Shown one piece after another: positions 35,795 to 47,650 of a stretch of DNA of 64,000 nt. A program made the position numbers and the translations under genes. The stretch is from Clytia hemisphaerica. Its lineage: Eukaryota > Cnidaria > Hydrozoa > Leptothecata > Clytiidae. The notes below the pieces were generated by a model, which saw nothing but the letters and a program-made list of their open reading frames with translations, was not told the DNA's origin and did no database searches. Numbering within the stretch: position 1 is the first letter of the stretch; the number at the start of each line of letters is the position of its first letter. The stretch spans positions 558,001-622,000 of the forward strand of contig CACVBU010000485.1 in NCBI GenBank assembly GCA_902728285.1, written 5' to 3'.

Positions 35795-38459
35795 TTATTC
35801 GTTTTCAGCTTTGTATTTGTCTAAATAGAATTTTGTAGCTAAAGATTTTAGTTCATCAGTATCAAGGTTGTGAAAATCAGTGTCAGGATGATTTATTAGT
35901 AACTCATTCCATTGTTTTGACGAAAGACGAGAGAAAGAGTTAAGTCCAAAATTTGTGGTTTTGACCGTTGAAAGTTTTAGTAGTTTAATAGCTTTGCCCC
36001 TGGTGCCAGTTTTGTGATCAATTTCATCAAAATTAAGTGTTGATAGGACATCAGATGGAAGATTACCCTGGAGGTATTTTTGAATAAATAAGATATTCAT
36101 TACTTTCACCTGATCAAAGATTTTGAGTAATTTAAGTTCAGCAAACAGGGGAGTGGCAGAAGTTCTTGGTTCACTAAAGGTCATGAGTCTTAGTGCAGTG
36201 TTTTGAAGAGTAAGAATTCTATGTGTGACAGTATTGTCACACAGTCCCCAGAGTTGACTAGCATAGCGAACATGAGAAGCAAAAATTGCATGATAAATGT
36301 TTAGAAGGATGTGAATTGGAACATAGTGACGAAGTTTGGATATTGCCCCATTTGCCCTTCTCAATGTAGCAGCAACGAAAGAAGTATGAACCTTCCAGTT
36401 TAGATGATTGTCAAGGTGAACACCCAAATACTTCACACTCTTACTTGGTGATAGAATTTTCCCGCAAAGCTTAATTCTTGGAATACAGTCCATCTGTCTC
36501 CAAGGGGAACGAAAAATAACAAACTCAGTTTTGCTAGCATTCAAAGAAATTTTGTTGGCATTAAGCCAGCTGACTAAAACTCTGAGATCAGCATTAACCC
36601 TCCCACAAAGACTCCATACAGTTTTTGAAAAATTTAGTAAATGAGTATCATCAGCAAAATGATATGTTTCAGAGGTTCTTATACAGCGGTGAAGATCGTT
36701 TATATACAACAAGAACAGCAGAGGACCCAAGACTGAACCCTGAGGAACTCCATGATTAATAGATTTTAAAAGGGAATTTGAGCCTGAAAGAGAAACATAC
36801 TGGGAGCGGTTAGTGAGGTAAGATCGGAACCAGTCATTTACAATGCCTCTGACTCCGTAGTGATCAAGTTTTTCAAGTAAGATTTCGTGATCAACTGTGT
36901 CGAAAGCCTTTTGTAGATCGACAAATACACCACAGGCAAACCCACCATTGTCAAGATAGTTTCGGATACGTTCGACAATATTAATGAGTGTATGCTCAGT
37001 AGAGTGAGCCTTACGAAAACCAAATTGTCGAGAGTAGATTTGATTATGGTTTTCAAGAAAATCAGAAAGACGTGAGTACATCACTTTCTCAAAAATTTTT
37101 TCAATGTTAGATAAGAGTGAAATTGGCCTATAATTAGAGACTTCAAGGGGAGAACCTTTGTGTTTGAAGACAGGCACAACTTTGGATATTTTGAGAGTAG
37201 AGGGAAAAATACCACTGAGAAAGGAGTAGTTTATCAGCGCCGATATTGGCACAGAAATATCAAGTCTTAAAAGTTTAAGGATTTTTATAGGAATACTATG
37301 AGGACCACTTGCTTTATTTAATGAGAAAGAGCCAATCACCTTCGCAATTTCTTGATTAGTGGTTGGTGCTAAGAGGATGGAATGCAGATTTGGATCTTTC
37401 ATGAAACTGCTGAAGTGATTGTAAGAAGGCGGCATTTTTTCACGAATAGAATCAGCTATAGTAGTGAAGAAATCATTGAAGGAATTGGCTACTTTCTCAG
37501 GATCTGATGTCAAAGAGTCACCTGTGATGATTGAAATGGGTGATTCTGAGTTAGCCCTTGTTGAGATTATATCGCGAACACCAGACCAGACTTTTCTAGA
37601 GTTTTTAGAATGGAAATCAAAATATCTGATGTAGTGGTTTTTTTTACTACGTCTAGTCAAAGTGACTATCATATTTCGATACCTACGATATAATTCATAG
37701 AGTCGATCTTTGGACTCCTTAGTTTTAGCCTTAGCGTGTTTTGTTTGGTAGTGGTCACGTTTTTTTATTGACTTCAAAATTCCTGGCGTTATCCATGGTT
37801 TTGTTTTTGATCTAACTTGACGTTTGGTAAGTTTGACTGTGGGTAGATGTCTCTCCACAAGTACTTTCATTCTGTCATTAAAAATATTGAAACAGGAGTC
37901 TGGATTATGACCAAATCTCAAAAAAAGGGTGTCCCAATCAACTTCAAGAAAATCCAGAATAAATTCTTCTCGGTTGAAACGAGACCAGTCTTGCTGAAAA
38001 AAAGTATTATCTTCACCGGGAAACTTACCTTCAAATGATGGAAAGAGACAAAACTGGGGGAGATGATCTGATATGGAAAAGCATATGTTGCCAGATACAG
38101 TTCCATTATCAGATGGGCTAGAAATAATATTATCAATGAGAGTCCTTGAGTCCTCAGTTATTCTTGTTGGTAAAAGGATCTGTGGAAGTATAAGATTAGA
38201 ATCGAGGATATCCATGGAGGACATTATTTCTGAATCATCCTCGCATTTTAAAAGATTAAGATTGAAGTCTCCAAGAAGGAGGAGTTGCTTTTTCTCAGAA
38301 GAAATTTTACTAAGCAGAGGTTTTAGAAAATCTTGATTGAAGCCAACCATTTTTGGATGGCGATATATAGTACCAACAATGATATTGGTACTGTTTGGTA
38401 GGATAATTTCAGCAAAGCATGATTCAAGACTACATGAAGAATTGAACCGGGTTAGAAAT
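35795..38459 (-). CDS. Non-LTR retrotransposon pol (endonuclease C-part + RT), 5'-truncated
   Basis: An uninterrupted minus-strand frame. ATG at 38350 gives 851 residues, but the frame is open upstream to about 38459 and adds the endonuclease motif ESCFAEI with VGTIYRHP, so the true start is lost. Visible features: APE-type endonuclease end (LLLGDFNLNLL, ISDHLPQF), then a reverse transcriptase with ISLLSNIEKIFEKVM, FGFRKAHSTEHTL, GVFVDLQKAFDTVDHEILL, HGVPQGSVLGPLLFLLYIND and the catalytic YHFADDTHLL, followed by a VKYLGVHLD thumb segment. The motifs fit the CR1/L2/jockey group; the clade is not resolved. The intact frame suggests a fairly young insertion. It lies inside the TIR element 35313-38722. 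5' truncation is usual for target-primed insertion. Confidence 0.95.
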
Positions 38460-38722
38460 ATTTTGCTTCATTTCAAAGAACTGCATAGATGAAATTTTTT
38501 TTCCATGGGTCAATTTTGTCTTCGAAGATTGAAGAAACTTTTAACGAAAAAATAAAGTTCCCAGTTTTCTTCCTTTTTTCCCTTTTTCAGTTTGAAGTTA
38601 ATTTTTATTCATTTTCACGCTTTTATCCTGAGACGTCCTATCTCATTTACACTGGGTGACGAATACCCCATGCAAATGCTCACCCCGTTCAATTGCCAGG
38701 ATGTGCCTGACTGACAGTAATT

Positions 38723-39591
38723 TCTTGCTGGTTTTACTTGCATCAACTTAAGTATGGAGGTATCATAATTTCATCTGCAGTAATTAGAATGCAATAGACT
38801 TTCGCACTTGCCTACAGGAGTATTATTTAAAACCAAACAAACCCTGTACCCAGTCTGAAAGGTTGGAAAATTTGACTTGCTCAACTTTAATTCATATCAC
38901 TTGTCAGCTAACTGATAGCTAGGAAAACGTATTTAAGTTCAATATATTTGACACTACTCAAAACTAGTAAGGCTAACTATACCTTAATGTATAAATATAG
39001 CTATTATATGATGAAGCAAAATTATAGAGAAAAGCAAAAGAAGACGACCATAAAAATATAAAAAATAGATCGATAATTGATGTCAACTACAAAAAGAGGA
39101 GTTTCAGAGGTCTACTTTATTCATCATTAGTTTCAAGGATTACAAAACCTACCATCATACACGAGAAAGCACAATGTAACACTTGTTTGAAATTGGGAAG
39201 TGGGCAAACCATGTCAGCCACATAATCAAATCAAAAATCACTTATTTACATTTTCAACTCACTTGCTTACGGAACCACACGATTCTGGGCGGGCGTGGTC
39301 TGGGGAGAGTGAGAAAATGAAAGAGATTGGGCAATCGAGGCTTTCACTTTGACTTTTCGGCTCCGTGTCGGGTTACTAAAACAGCGGAAGTGCCTCGATA
39401 TGTCAGTTTTTTTAAAGCCGAAAAAGCGCAAAAAAGAAGAGGGGCGAGAGGGAAAATGTCGGACGAAATTCTTCTTTTCCACATGGCGGTTTTTTTTGCT
39501 TTGCTTGCACAACAAAAGCTCAAAAACAACATTTGACTTGGATTCATTTTCTTAGTCATCAATGAAAGGGGAGGAGGATGGTCAATTTCAT
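38723..39591. other. Intergenic; GC-richer patch at 39270-39545
   Basis: The patch contains CpG-bearing words (GGGCGGGCGTGG, GGCACTTCCGC in complement) in an otherwise AT-rich area. It has overlapping short frames on both strands, none convincing. It could be a promoter or 5' UTR of an undetected gene, or an old repeat. Confidence 0.3.
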
Positions 39592-39986
39592 GTACACACT
39601 TTTTTATAAGAATAGTACACTTTGGATGAGGGTTAGGTATTCTTATCTTAAGAAATTGCCGAAATTTAGGGTGAAATATTAGCTAGCGTATTCTTACTTT
39701 TAAATTTGACTTTTATGGGTCTTCTATACAAACATGAGAAATGATCAATTTGGCACTCAAGAGACCCTTAGCTAACATTATATTTCTTTTTTAAAGTTTA
39801 AATTTAAGACAAAAGAAGCAGTTTTATCTGTTAGCCAAATACAAAAAACGGCAAAATGACAGTATTTTTAGATTTTACAAATTCTGTGAAACTATCGGAA
39901 ACTCACCATAAGAGGGTATTCTTACGATTGGGCCAGTTTTCACCCTGATTTTCATATAGAAGATATTCTTATAAAAAAGCGTGTAC
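39592..39986. mobile_element. MITE, family M4 (5-bp TSD TTCAT)
   Basis: GTACACACTTTTTTATAAGAA at the left mirrors TTCTTATAAAAAAGCGTGTAC at the right. TTCAT flanks both ends (39587-39591 and 39987-39991). Two further copies are at 41390-41561 and 61388-61672. Confidence 0.85.
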
Positions 39987-40213
39987 TTCATGAATAGTGT
40001 CGTAACCAGAACGTTATTCAAATTATTATTCTGTTTTTTTTTTTAGACATACTCGCTCTTTACTCATTGGGGCATTGCCCGGGCTGGCGAGTAGAAAGTC
40101 TCATAATATATAATATCATGGAAGATTCGTACCCCATACAATGCTACACATTCATTTTTTGAAGAGAGAATAAGGTAGACAGATAGATTGCATAGATTCC
40201 GACAAAAGAATAT

Positions 40214-40453
40214 CTCTTCGTCGTGTTTTATCGAAAAGACTTTTCTATGAAAATGGATCGATTAGCGTGTGTCTTATCTCTTTTATTTCATAATATAGAA
40301 CTGATTATTCATTATATCTCTCAAGTAAAAGAATGTACTCGTCAAACACAGAAACGCAAACGGCCAGATAAATTTGGATTATTAATTGAATTAAGTGCTA
40401 ATCTTCTCATCTGTGCGAAAGAAACTTTCACATTGTGTTTTGAGGGGGGATAA
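40214..40453 (+). other. Possible coding exon, 76-80 codons, unrecognised
   Basis: The open frame with ATG at 40223 contains MKMDRLACVLSLLFHNIEL, then QTQKRKRPDKFGLLIELSAN, and ends TLCFEGG before a TAA. The alternating hydrophobic and basic composition and codon use look more gene-like than neighbouring frames, but no splice partner or family was recognised. It could be a single exon of an unseen gene or chance. Confidence 0.25.
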
Positions 40454-41389
40454 CTTCTTCTTGTGCAGTCACTTAGCGATCTGAGAAAATATGTAACGAA
40501 ACGTACGGGGTCCACTCAAGGCTTTTTGATAGACTACTGGATGGCGCGATCAAGAAATACAACAGTGTCTCTATATGATTATACTATGATTATACTAAGG
40601 AATTTATAGAGGAAGATTTATGAGGCATTGTTAACTGAAGGGACAAGAAAATTCGTTCGAGTTAAAGGAGACATTCGAGTTATAGATATTCGAATTATAG
40701 ACTTTACTGTACCAACAATAAACTCAACTCAGCGTATCTTAATGCATTATTTTAGCGTATTTTATCTTACAGCTATTCATAAAGATTGTACGCGCAAATT
40801 TGGTCATTTTCGAAACCCTCTATCCACAGTGCCCACCACCACCAGTAATGCCCAATACCCCATGTCAGAAGATGGGCATGTATTTTCCTCGACTTCACTT
40901 CAAATATGCTAGAGATTTAAAAAGGCGAACATATCTATAAGTATGATAAAAGATGTCCGCACACACCAACAAAAGAAATATCTTTTTTGAAATATAAAAA
41001 TCTAGAGAAATACAAAAACGAAATTTATAACAGCCTCTAGAGTTCGTTGCTTTTGAGTGTTGCAACCCTCAGAAACCTTTCTTCTCTTAGAAGTTTCATT
41101 AAAAAGTGAAAACAAATAATCAAGAAATCATTTTCATCTATCATGATTTTTTTTTCCGAAAAAGATTCTCCTTTAGGTCAGAACAACTGTGTTTTAAAGG
41201 GTTTTACTAGTCACGACATTTTATCACAAAATCTGTTTCAAACATCAGTTTAGCTTTTATTTCGGATAATAAATCAACGGAGGTTTCTCATAATCGAATG
41301 AAATAACCAGAAGAGAAAAAAGTCAATTTTATGATAATAACGAGGTATTACTGCATGCGGAAACCGCCCAAAAAGACCTGTTTTACCTT
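40454..41389. other. Intergenic stretch, nothing recognised
   Basis: AT-rich. The 94-codon frame at 40628-40912 is built partly on repeated 'attcgagttatagatattcg' words and is not supported as a gene. Confidence 0.45.
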
Positions 41390-41561
41390 TACACGTTTTT
41401 TCATAAGAACAAATTATATAAGAACAAAAGACTCGGAATATAGGTTAGGTAAAATGGTCACAAAAGGGTGAAATTAAGAACATTTTTAGGCTTAAAACCC
41501 AAAAAGTTAAGAACATCCGAAGGCTTAAAAATTTTTGGGTGTTCTTATAAAAAAACGTGTA
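41390..41561. mobile_element. MITE, family M4 copy 2 (short)
   Basis: ACACGTTTTTTCATAAGAACA and TGTTCTTATAAAAAAACGTGT are the inverted ends. The interior is shorter than in the 39592 copy. Confidence 0.75.
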
Positions 41562-41667
41562 TTGGCTATATGGTGGTAAAAATAGACAATAGAATTAATG
41601 GGAAACGCACTGTGTTTTTTAGGTGTTTTAAGTATGGGTAGCTCGGTCGTGAACATCGTGAATTCAG

Positions 41668-42050
41668 TTAAGGTCGTGGTCCACTTAGCCTTTTTTGGTC
41701 GCCGTTCAATGCGCACGGCTCGAGCGCATTGTGCCCAGAGCGCTTTTATACTTCCATTGAAAACTAGAAAAAAGTTGCGCGTAAGAGAAAATCAAAACAA
41801 AAGCAATCGTACATGATGAAAATAAACACACAATCAGTATGTTTACCTTCTCTCTGATTGGCTACTTCATAAAGAACAATAGAAGAGACGCACAGCTTTG
41901 CGCACAAAGTTGAAATTTTTCAACTTTCAAAAAAGCTCACGCCGTTCATTGCGACAAGCCTTGAAGGCTTAATTTATTTAATTTATGCAATAATCGAGCC
42001 GTGCGCGTTGTGCGGCGACCAAAAAAAGCTAAGTGGACCACGACCTTTAA
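41668..42050. mobile_element. TIR element with ~50-bp ends
   Basis: GTTAAGGTCGTGGTCCACTTA at 41667 pairs with TAAGTGGACCACGACCTTTAA ending at 42050. The match continues through GGTCGCCG and GTGCGC-type words for about 50 bp. Non-coding interior. Confidence 0.88.
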
Positions 42051-42950
42051 CATGAAAGCATGAAAGCTTAGGTAATTCGTGTTTCTAAATATTATCTTTG
42101 CAAAAAAATTATTATCTCATATTTACAAAATTTTCAAAATTATAAATCAAATAAATAAAAATGCCTTCTTACTAAAAACATAAAGATAAAATTTTCTAAT
42201 TTACAAAGATTAGTGATTTCTCTTTTTAAACAAAATTAAGAAAATGCAGATACCATTTGTGCTATACCAGTTTTAAATCATCAGAATTTTGAACTTAAAG
42301 GTGCTTATCACTAAATTTGGGGAAATTTATGAAAGTTTTCAAAAATGAGAATTTTGTGCCACTATCCTTTCTGGGCAATCTGTGGAAATTACATACAAAA
42401 TGAACCATGGTTTTGACTTCCTCCTTTGCAACATGAAGATGAAAAAAATGAGGATTATTTCTATTGGGCTAAACGTTTTGAACCTATATTTTCCTAAAAT
42501 TTTGAAATTCGCCGATTTCAAATATTTTTCAGATTTTTTATATCTTTTTTTGGATCAAAAGTTGAATCCCTTAAAAGCCTTTAAATCAACCGCTCCAGAT
42601 TACCTTTTCAACAAGGTATTACTTTTGATTATATCTTTTCTCCTTCAACAGAGTTATGTATCCACATATATGGACTACCAGTTTTTTTGGAACAGGCTTT
42701 AGAGTATCAACATCCTCTCACTAGTCCAACCAAACAGGAAGTAGTGTCAATGGCAATGAAAAGGTTGGCGAAAGCCCCTTAGACCTTAGGTGTTTGTTTG
42801 GAGAATTCCTTGTTGGATTACAAGGAAGAGTCTCCGGCAAATGAAAAGAAATAACGTCATTCATTATCGGTGCAACGAAGAATAATTGGCAAAAGACACT
42901 AAAAGAAGAAGTGTTCAAAAATGAAATAAAAAAAGCCTAGATCCAATCTA
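42051..42950. other. Intergenic stretch, nothing recognised
   Basis: AT-rich. The frame at 42382-42702 shows no protein-like features. Confidence 0.45.
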
Positions 42951-42951
42951 A

Positions 42952-43272
42952 TTGTTTTTTATGCTTCCGAAACGAACAACCACAAAGGTTTGGAAAACCC
43001 TCTCTAACCACACCAGGAACCAATCCAATCCTTTAAATCAACTTTTATCTCCTCAGATGTCCACTTCACAAGAGTTTGACTTTACCATCACCGACGACGA
43101 AATTTTCGGATTAAAAATCCCATCACATCTACATAACGAAAACGACACAAACACCACAACCACTACCACGTCAACACCGAAAACTCCAACACGTCCACTT
43201 CATGTTCCAAGGATTATGCAAACGCTACAGAACTTCGCACCCTCGTCACTCCACCACACCTACTTAATTTAA
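42952..43272 (+). CDS. Possible small gene or exon, unrecognised
   Basis: The open frame reads 106 codons from its first ATG; an inner ATG at 43057 follows an acceptor-like TTTTATCTCCTCAG. The inner start gives MSTSQEFDFTITDDEIFGLK followed by a Thr-rich run (residues around NDTNTTTTTTSTPKTPT) and PLHVPRIMQTLQNFAP before TAA. It is GC-richer than its surroundings. No domain recognised. It may be the last exon of a short gene; confidence is low because no upstream exon can be shown. Confidence 0.35.
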   Translation: MFFMLPKRTTTKVWKTLSNHTRNQSNPLNQLLSPQMSTSQEFDFTITDDEIFGLKIPSHLHNENDTNTTTTTTSTPKTPTRPLHVPRIMQTLQNFAPSSLHHTYLI

Positions 43273-43452
43273 ACCAAGCCACCATCTGCTGAATTTCCAA
43301 ATTTCTATTTTTACGTTATTTTTATGTTAATACGCAACCAATTAGTTTTATAGATGTTCACAAAAAAATATAATATCTCACAAAAAAATACAATCTCATT
43401 ATTTAAAGAAAGTAATGTATTTCTCATGATCATTTATTCCAAAATTCATTCC

Positions 43453-43643
43453 TCTAAAGAATCCTGCATTGTAACACGCATGCGTAATTTGTCGTTCTTT
43501 TAGACCACGTGTAGTTAATTCCCCTGATAAACGAATGGGGTGGTACAGTCACTTTCGGTCGGGGTTGTGGATGGCGAAATATGTCGTTTTTATGAAATTT
43601 GCCGTTCTTTTTGTCTAGTTTTAGTAATGCAGGATTCTTTAGA
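43453..43643. mobile_element. Small MITE (TIR TCTAAAGAATCCTGCATT)
   Basis: The left end TCTAAAGAATCCTGCATT is exactly inverted at 43626-43643. The 191-bp element is non-coding. Confidence 0.85.
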
Positions 43644-44171
43644 TAACCCCCCTCCATTGTTCATACTCGTATCGACTTCAAAAAGGATCTTTATATTTCA
43701 AATTTTAAAAGGCAAAGTTTTATGTAATAAAAAGGGCCTGTCCGAATCTCTTAGACTCACACGCACAGATTGTGGTTTTTCCAAAAAAACTTTTAATCTA
43801 GTAAATGATAGAAACGATTTTATGACGTCAATGTCAGATCTGTCCTTGCCGCACAGCTTATTTGACTTGAAACTTTCTGCGTGATAATGAATTCACCGAA
43901 ACCTGTTGTGAAATAATTCAGGACAAAATAGCTGACAAAGCTAAGGATATATGCAATGAACTCCTACCAAAACATGACATTACTGCGGAAAAAAATCCAG
44001 AAAAAATTGTCAATTATACTGAAGTAGACGTGAGCATGGACAGTACATGGTTGAAACATAGTAAATAGAAGAAATACCTGTTCAGGAAATCGGGTTTGCG
44101 CGAAGCCCGAGGTTGAGATTTTTTCTATTTTGGTCACGTGATCGAAACGCATGGGTAGAAGTCGGCGAAGA

Positions 44172-45403
44172 AGGAGGAGGCGAAGCAATTTTTTTCCCGT
44201 AGACGGGCGGAAATGTCTTTAATGGTCGGAAATATCTTTTGATGATCGGAAATATCCAAAACTCTGAAAATTTGAAAATTTAATGGTCGAAAATATTATT
44301 TGATGGTCGGAAATATCATTTATGGTCGGAAAATAACCAAAACATAAAAATTTGAAAATTTAATGGTCGGAAATATCCCGCGCTTTTAAAAATGCTTCAT
44401 CAGCAAAAAAATGTAAACAAAGATGGTAGCAAAGGTGGTGGTGTAGTGTGGCCAACTTGTTTTGTGTGCCAGACAAGAGTAGTTTTTCATTTTAAGTTTT
44501 TAGGCCACTATCTGAGAACTGTTCTGTTTCTTAGTTCTTTATACAGTATTTTACACAAGACGTAAACAGCTTTTTAGGGAGAGAAAGTGGTGTTGACCTT
44601 TTTATTCAAACAGGACTCTTCTTTCTTCCTTGTCTTTTTTATATCCTTTCCTCCTCTAGCCCCCACTGCTCTCAAATCACCCTAAAGCTAGTCCCAACCC
44701 TACCTGGACACCCTCCCATTCTAGACCTTACCCTGGGGGGAGCACTCGATCTGAAAACGACCATACGTTCGGCGGAAAATTTGGCTTCCAAAATCGAACC
44801 CTTACAGTGCATCCAGCTGGCAGTGCATGTAGAGAAAACTTGGACAAAAATGACCCATACAGTGGGGGCTAGAGGAGGAAAGGATATAAAAAAGACAAGA
44901 AAGAACGAAGAGTCGTGTTTGAATGAAAAGGTCAATACCACTTTCTCTCCCTAAAAAGCTTGTCTGGCACACACAACAAGTTGGCCACACAACACCACCT
45001 TTGCTACCATCTTTGTTTACATTTTTTTGCTGATGAAGCATCTTCAAAAGCGCGGGATATTTCCGACCATTAAGTTTTCAAATTTTTAGAGTTTTGGATA
45101 TTTCCGACCATCAAATGATATTTCCGATCATCAAAAGATATTTCCGACCATCAAATGATATTTCCGACCATCAAATGATATTTCCGATCATCAAAAGATA
45201 TTTCCGACCATCAAATGATATTTCCGACCATCAAATGATATTTCCGACCATTAAATTTTCAAATTTTCAGAGTTTTGGATATTTCCGACCATCAAAAGAT
45301 ATTTCCCACCATCAAATGATATTTCCGACCATTACGCTATGATATTTCTGACCATTAAAGATATTTCCGCCCGTCTACGGAAAAAAAATTTGCGGAGGCG
45401 AAG
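44172..45403. mobile_element. 1.2-kb foldback element with long arms and 20-bp subrepeats
   Basis: The left arm (44172-44672) and right arm (44859-45403) are inverted copies over about 500 bp. Shared blocks include CGTAGACGGGCGGAAAT, GATGCTTCATCAGCAAAAAA, CAAAGATGGTAGCAAAGGTGG and CTTTCCTCCTCTAGCCCCCAC, with a 186-bp spacer. The outer part of the right arm is a tandem array of ATTTCCGACCATCAAATGAT units (45105-45360); the left arm has fewer, diverged copies. No transposase coding seen; the ISDHQMIF frame at 45094 is an artefact. Confidence 0.9.
45105..45360. repeat. Tandem 20-21-bp repeats within the foldback right arm
   Basis: About ten units of ATATTTCCGACCATCAAATG with small variants (GATCATCAAAAG). 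Probably transposase-binding-like subterminal repeats or a secondary expansion. Confidence 0.9.
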
Positions 45404-45554
45404 GTGCTACTTTAGGACTGAAACTTTTAATGATTTCAATTATTGTAATTTATTATAATATTTTCGGACGAAAATAATTAGCCACCCAAACAACAACAAA
45501 AACAAAACATTTTTTTCAAAATATGAAATCAAACAATTTTCTTTTCAAATAGAA

Positions 45555-46025
45555 AAAAACGGTGAAGGTGAAAGGAGATGGATGTGTCTTTCCTGGCTGT
45601 CCTGTCTATCGTGGTCTCCACAATATAAAGGAGTAGGTTTGTTCAAGCTGCCTTCTAGGCCAATTGATGCTGAGTGGAAGAAAAATTTGGTGGATGTGAT
45701 AAAAAAATATCGTATTATTGGACGTTATTGCCAATGATTTAAGAAAGAGAATTGAGAGGTCTAAAGTTTGGATATGTGGGAAAAACCAAAGTTAAATGCC
45801 TTGCCTACGATCAATCTTCCTGAAAAATCTCATAAAAAAAGGTAACTACTTCTCGAAGGGTACTTGTTCGTGTGCCTCCATCACCTGTTGCAGATCCAAC
45901 TCCGGTTGTACCAGTGGTTGAAGAAGAAACTGATGTTGAGGTTGTTGTATTTGAAACTTATGAGGCTTTCAAGAGTCAATGTTCGAAGTGGAAACTTACT
46001 TATTGGGTGAATTTTTTTTTTCATT
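45555..46025 (+). pseudogene. Decayed THAP domain / P-element-type transposase N-terminus
   Basis: Pieces in shifting frames spell a THAP zinc finger: GDGCVFPGCPVYRG, then GLFKLPSRPIDAEWKKNLV, then RKRIERSKVWICGKN. The C2 pair, the invariant Trp and the third Cys are present, but the final His is Asn. Next comes LPTINLPEKSHKK, typical of the region after the THAP in P-like/THAP9 transposases, and a frame (45872) with FETYEAFKSQCSKWKLTYW. At least three frame breaks (near 45630, 45720, 45830) show decay. The exon at 46964 may continue it. P-like transposases bind their own ends through the THAP domain. Confidence 0.7.
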
Positions 46026-46029
46026 GTCA

Positions 46030-46963
46030 GCCGGGCGCAAATGTTCTTGTACTTTTTCGTTCAGTACACGATGGGCTTTCTTGCGTTAAACTTTTGTTTA
46101 CTTGTTTACACCTTTGATTTTTCTTCTGAAACGTTCGATTCACGGTGACTTTATAATCACGTTATTTTTGTTTATGAGATCAGTAGCGTTGGGATCAAAG
46201 TTTAGAAAAAAAAGTTTTTGCGGTCGTCCGTGTGAGTTTTTTTTCGTCACCCGGTGGACCGGAAACGAAAATATTTTTAGGGCCGGCCTCAGCTCCTTAG
46301 TTTTTTCTGATTTTTTGCACAATGATGCAAAATGGTAACGCCCAAAATGTGACGGAGCCCGATTTTTGAAAAAGAAATTTTCTGGTCAATGTCAATGTCC
46401 CGAAGAAAGTTTTTGGATTTTCTCAAGATTTTGTCATTAATTTTTTCTGATTTTTGGCACATTGACGCACATTAGTAGTGTCGAAAATTTCTGGCCTGTA
46501 GAACCGGAAATATGCTGGAAATCGCCGTTTTTTCCTATTTTCGTGACATTTTTTCAACTTATTTAATTCTTTATTTACAAAAAAGGTTCTTAATGGTGAT
46601 GCCAAAATTTAGCATGACTTAATTTTTATTATATAAATTTTTTTATCCTGAACTTTGTCAAAATCGCATGAGAAGCCGGAAACTGCCATAAAACGAATTG
46701 TCGTCATTTTTACAAATTGCAGTCTGTATTTTATTACTATTGTTGTCATTTTTCCTACTTTCATCTAACCTTAACTATAAGGTAGGTCCATTCAGCATGT
46801 TGCTTGTTTTGTTTTATTTGTCTTACACCTTACCAAACATTTGAAGTTCTCTTTGTCTAGTGGTTATCACAGTGACTTTAGAAAGAAAGTTTTCCAAAAT
46901 GGTTTACAAAACATTTGTTGTGTAGATAAGAACAGCTAAATAACATAATCATTTTATTTTTTA
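46030..46963. other. Non-coding stretch with a diverged internal duplication
   Basis: Two blocks with TTTTTTCTGATTTTTTGCACA and TTTTTTCTGATTTTTGGCACA (about 46300 and 46440) align over roughly 60 bp. It is probably intron of the THAP-type pseudogene. No other feature. Confidence 0.4.
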
Positions 46964-47362
46964 GGACGATCTTCTTACGAAGCTTACAAAAAGAACCTAT
47001 AACGATCCGAATTGCAAAGGTATTAATGTCTGTCCACGTTAAGTGTCTTATTCATAACCTCTAAAGGAAAATATTTCAATATATGCTGTTTATGTAAGAA
47101 TTAAGTGTTTTTTGCCAAGTGTAAAGTATTCTAAGGAATTTGCCTAAAATTCGGTTTGTTCTGATTTAATGTGTTGTTACATGGTCTTTACGTGAAATCC
47201 CGAAAACCGTGAAAATTTGTCCACTTCAATCTCACATTTGCTTTATTTTAGCCATCAGTGAAATGGAAGCAGAAATAAAAAGGAAAAGGAAGGCAAATAC
47301 AACCTTGGTATCCCCCCAAGCTCCAACCAAGAAAATTCGTTTTGCTCCTGAATCAGGTAATC

Positions 47363-47650
47363 TACTCTTCTGTGCTTAATTGTAGGGGAGGGGGTCATTT
47401 TCCATTTTTTCGATTTTTTCACCCCCAAAATCACTTTATTATGACTTTCACCCCCAAAATCACTTTATTATGACCCCCCCTCATTTTATGACTTTTGCCC
47501 CCAAAATGTCAAAAACCTTCATTTTCCTAGGCAAAATCACTCAAATATCACTTAATTATGACCCCCCCCCCATTTTATGATTTTTTTCCGGAGTGTCGAA
47601 CAGGGTAGACAACACTTCTCCAGGCCGAATAAAACATCTATGGAAAGCAT
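47363..47650. mobile_element. MITE, family M5 copy 1
   Basis: Begins TACTCTTCTGTGCTTAATTG followed by a G-run and contains repeated CACTTTATTATGAC and CCCCAAAATCA words in inverted sense relative to the adjacent copy. The right side ends 'acaacacttctccaggcc'. It lies in a presumed intron immediately after the 47357 donor. Confidence 0.65.

Larger units (their letters stand above)
35313..38722. mobile_element. TIR element split by the LINE insertion
   Basis: AAATTACAGTCAGTCAGGCAC with CATCCTGGCAA and TGAACGGGGT at 35313-35352 has an almost perfect inverted copy at 38682-38722. The left arm also carries a second direct 'caaatgaacggggt'. The only coding content between the ends is the LINE, so a small TIR element appears to have received it. 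Confidence 0.8.

Noticed and set aside
45094..45342. Frame of repeated ISDHQMIFP
   Set aside because: Translation of the tandem 20-21-mers in the foldback arm.
46140..46605. Minus-strand Lys-rich frames
   Set aside because: Short and inside a diverged non-coding duplication.
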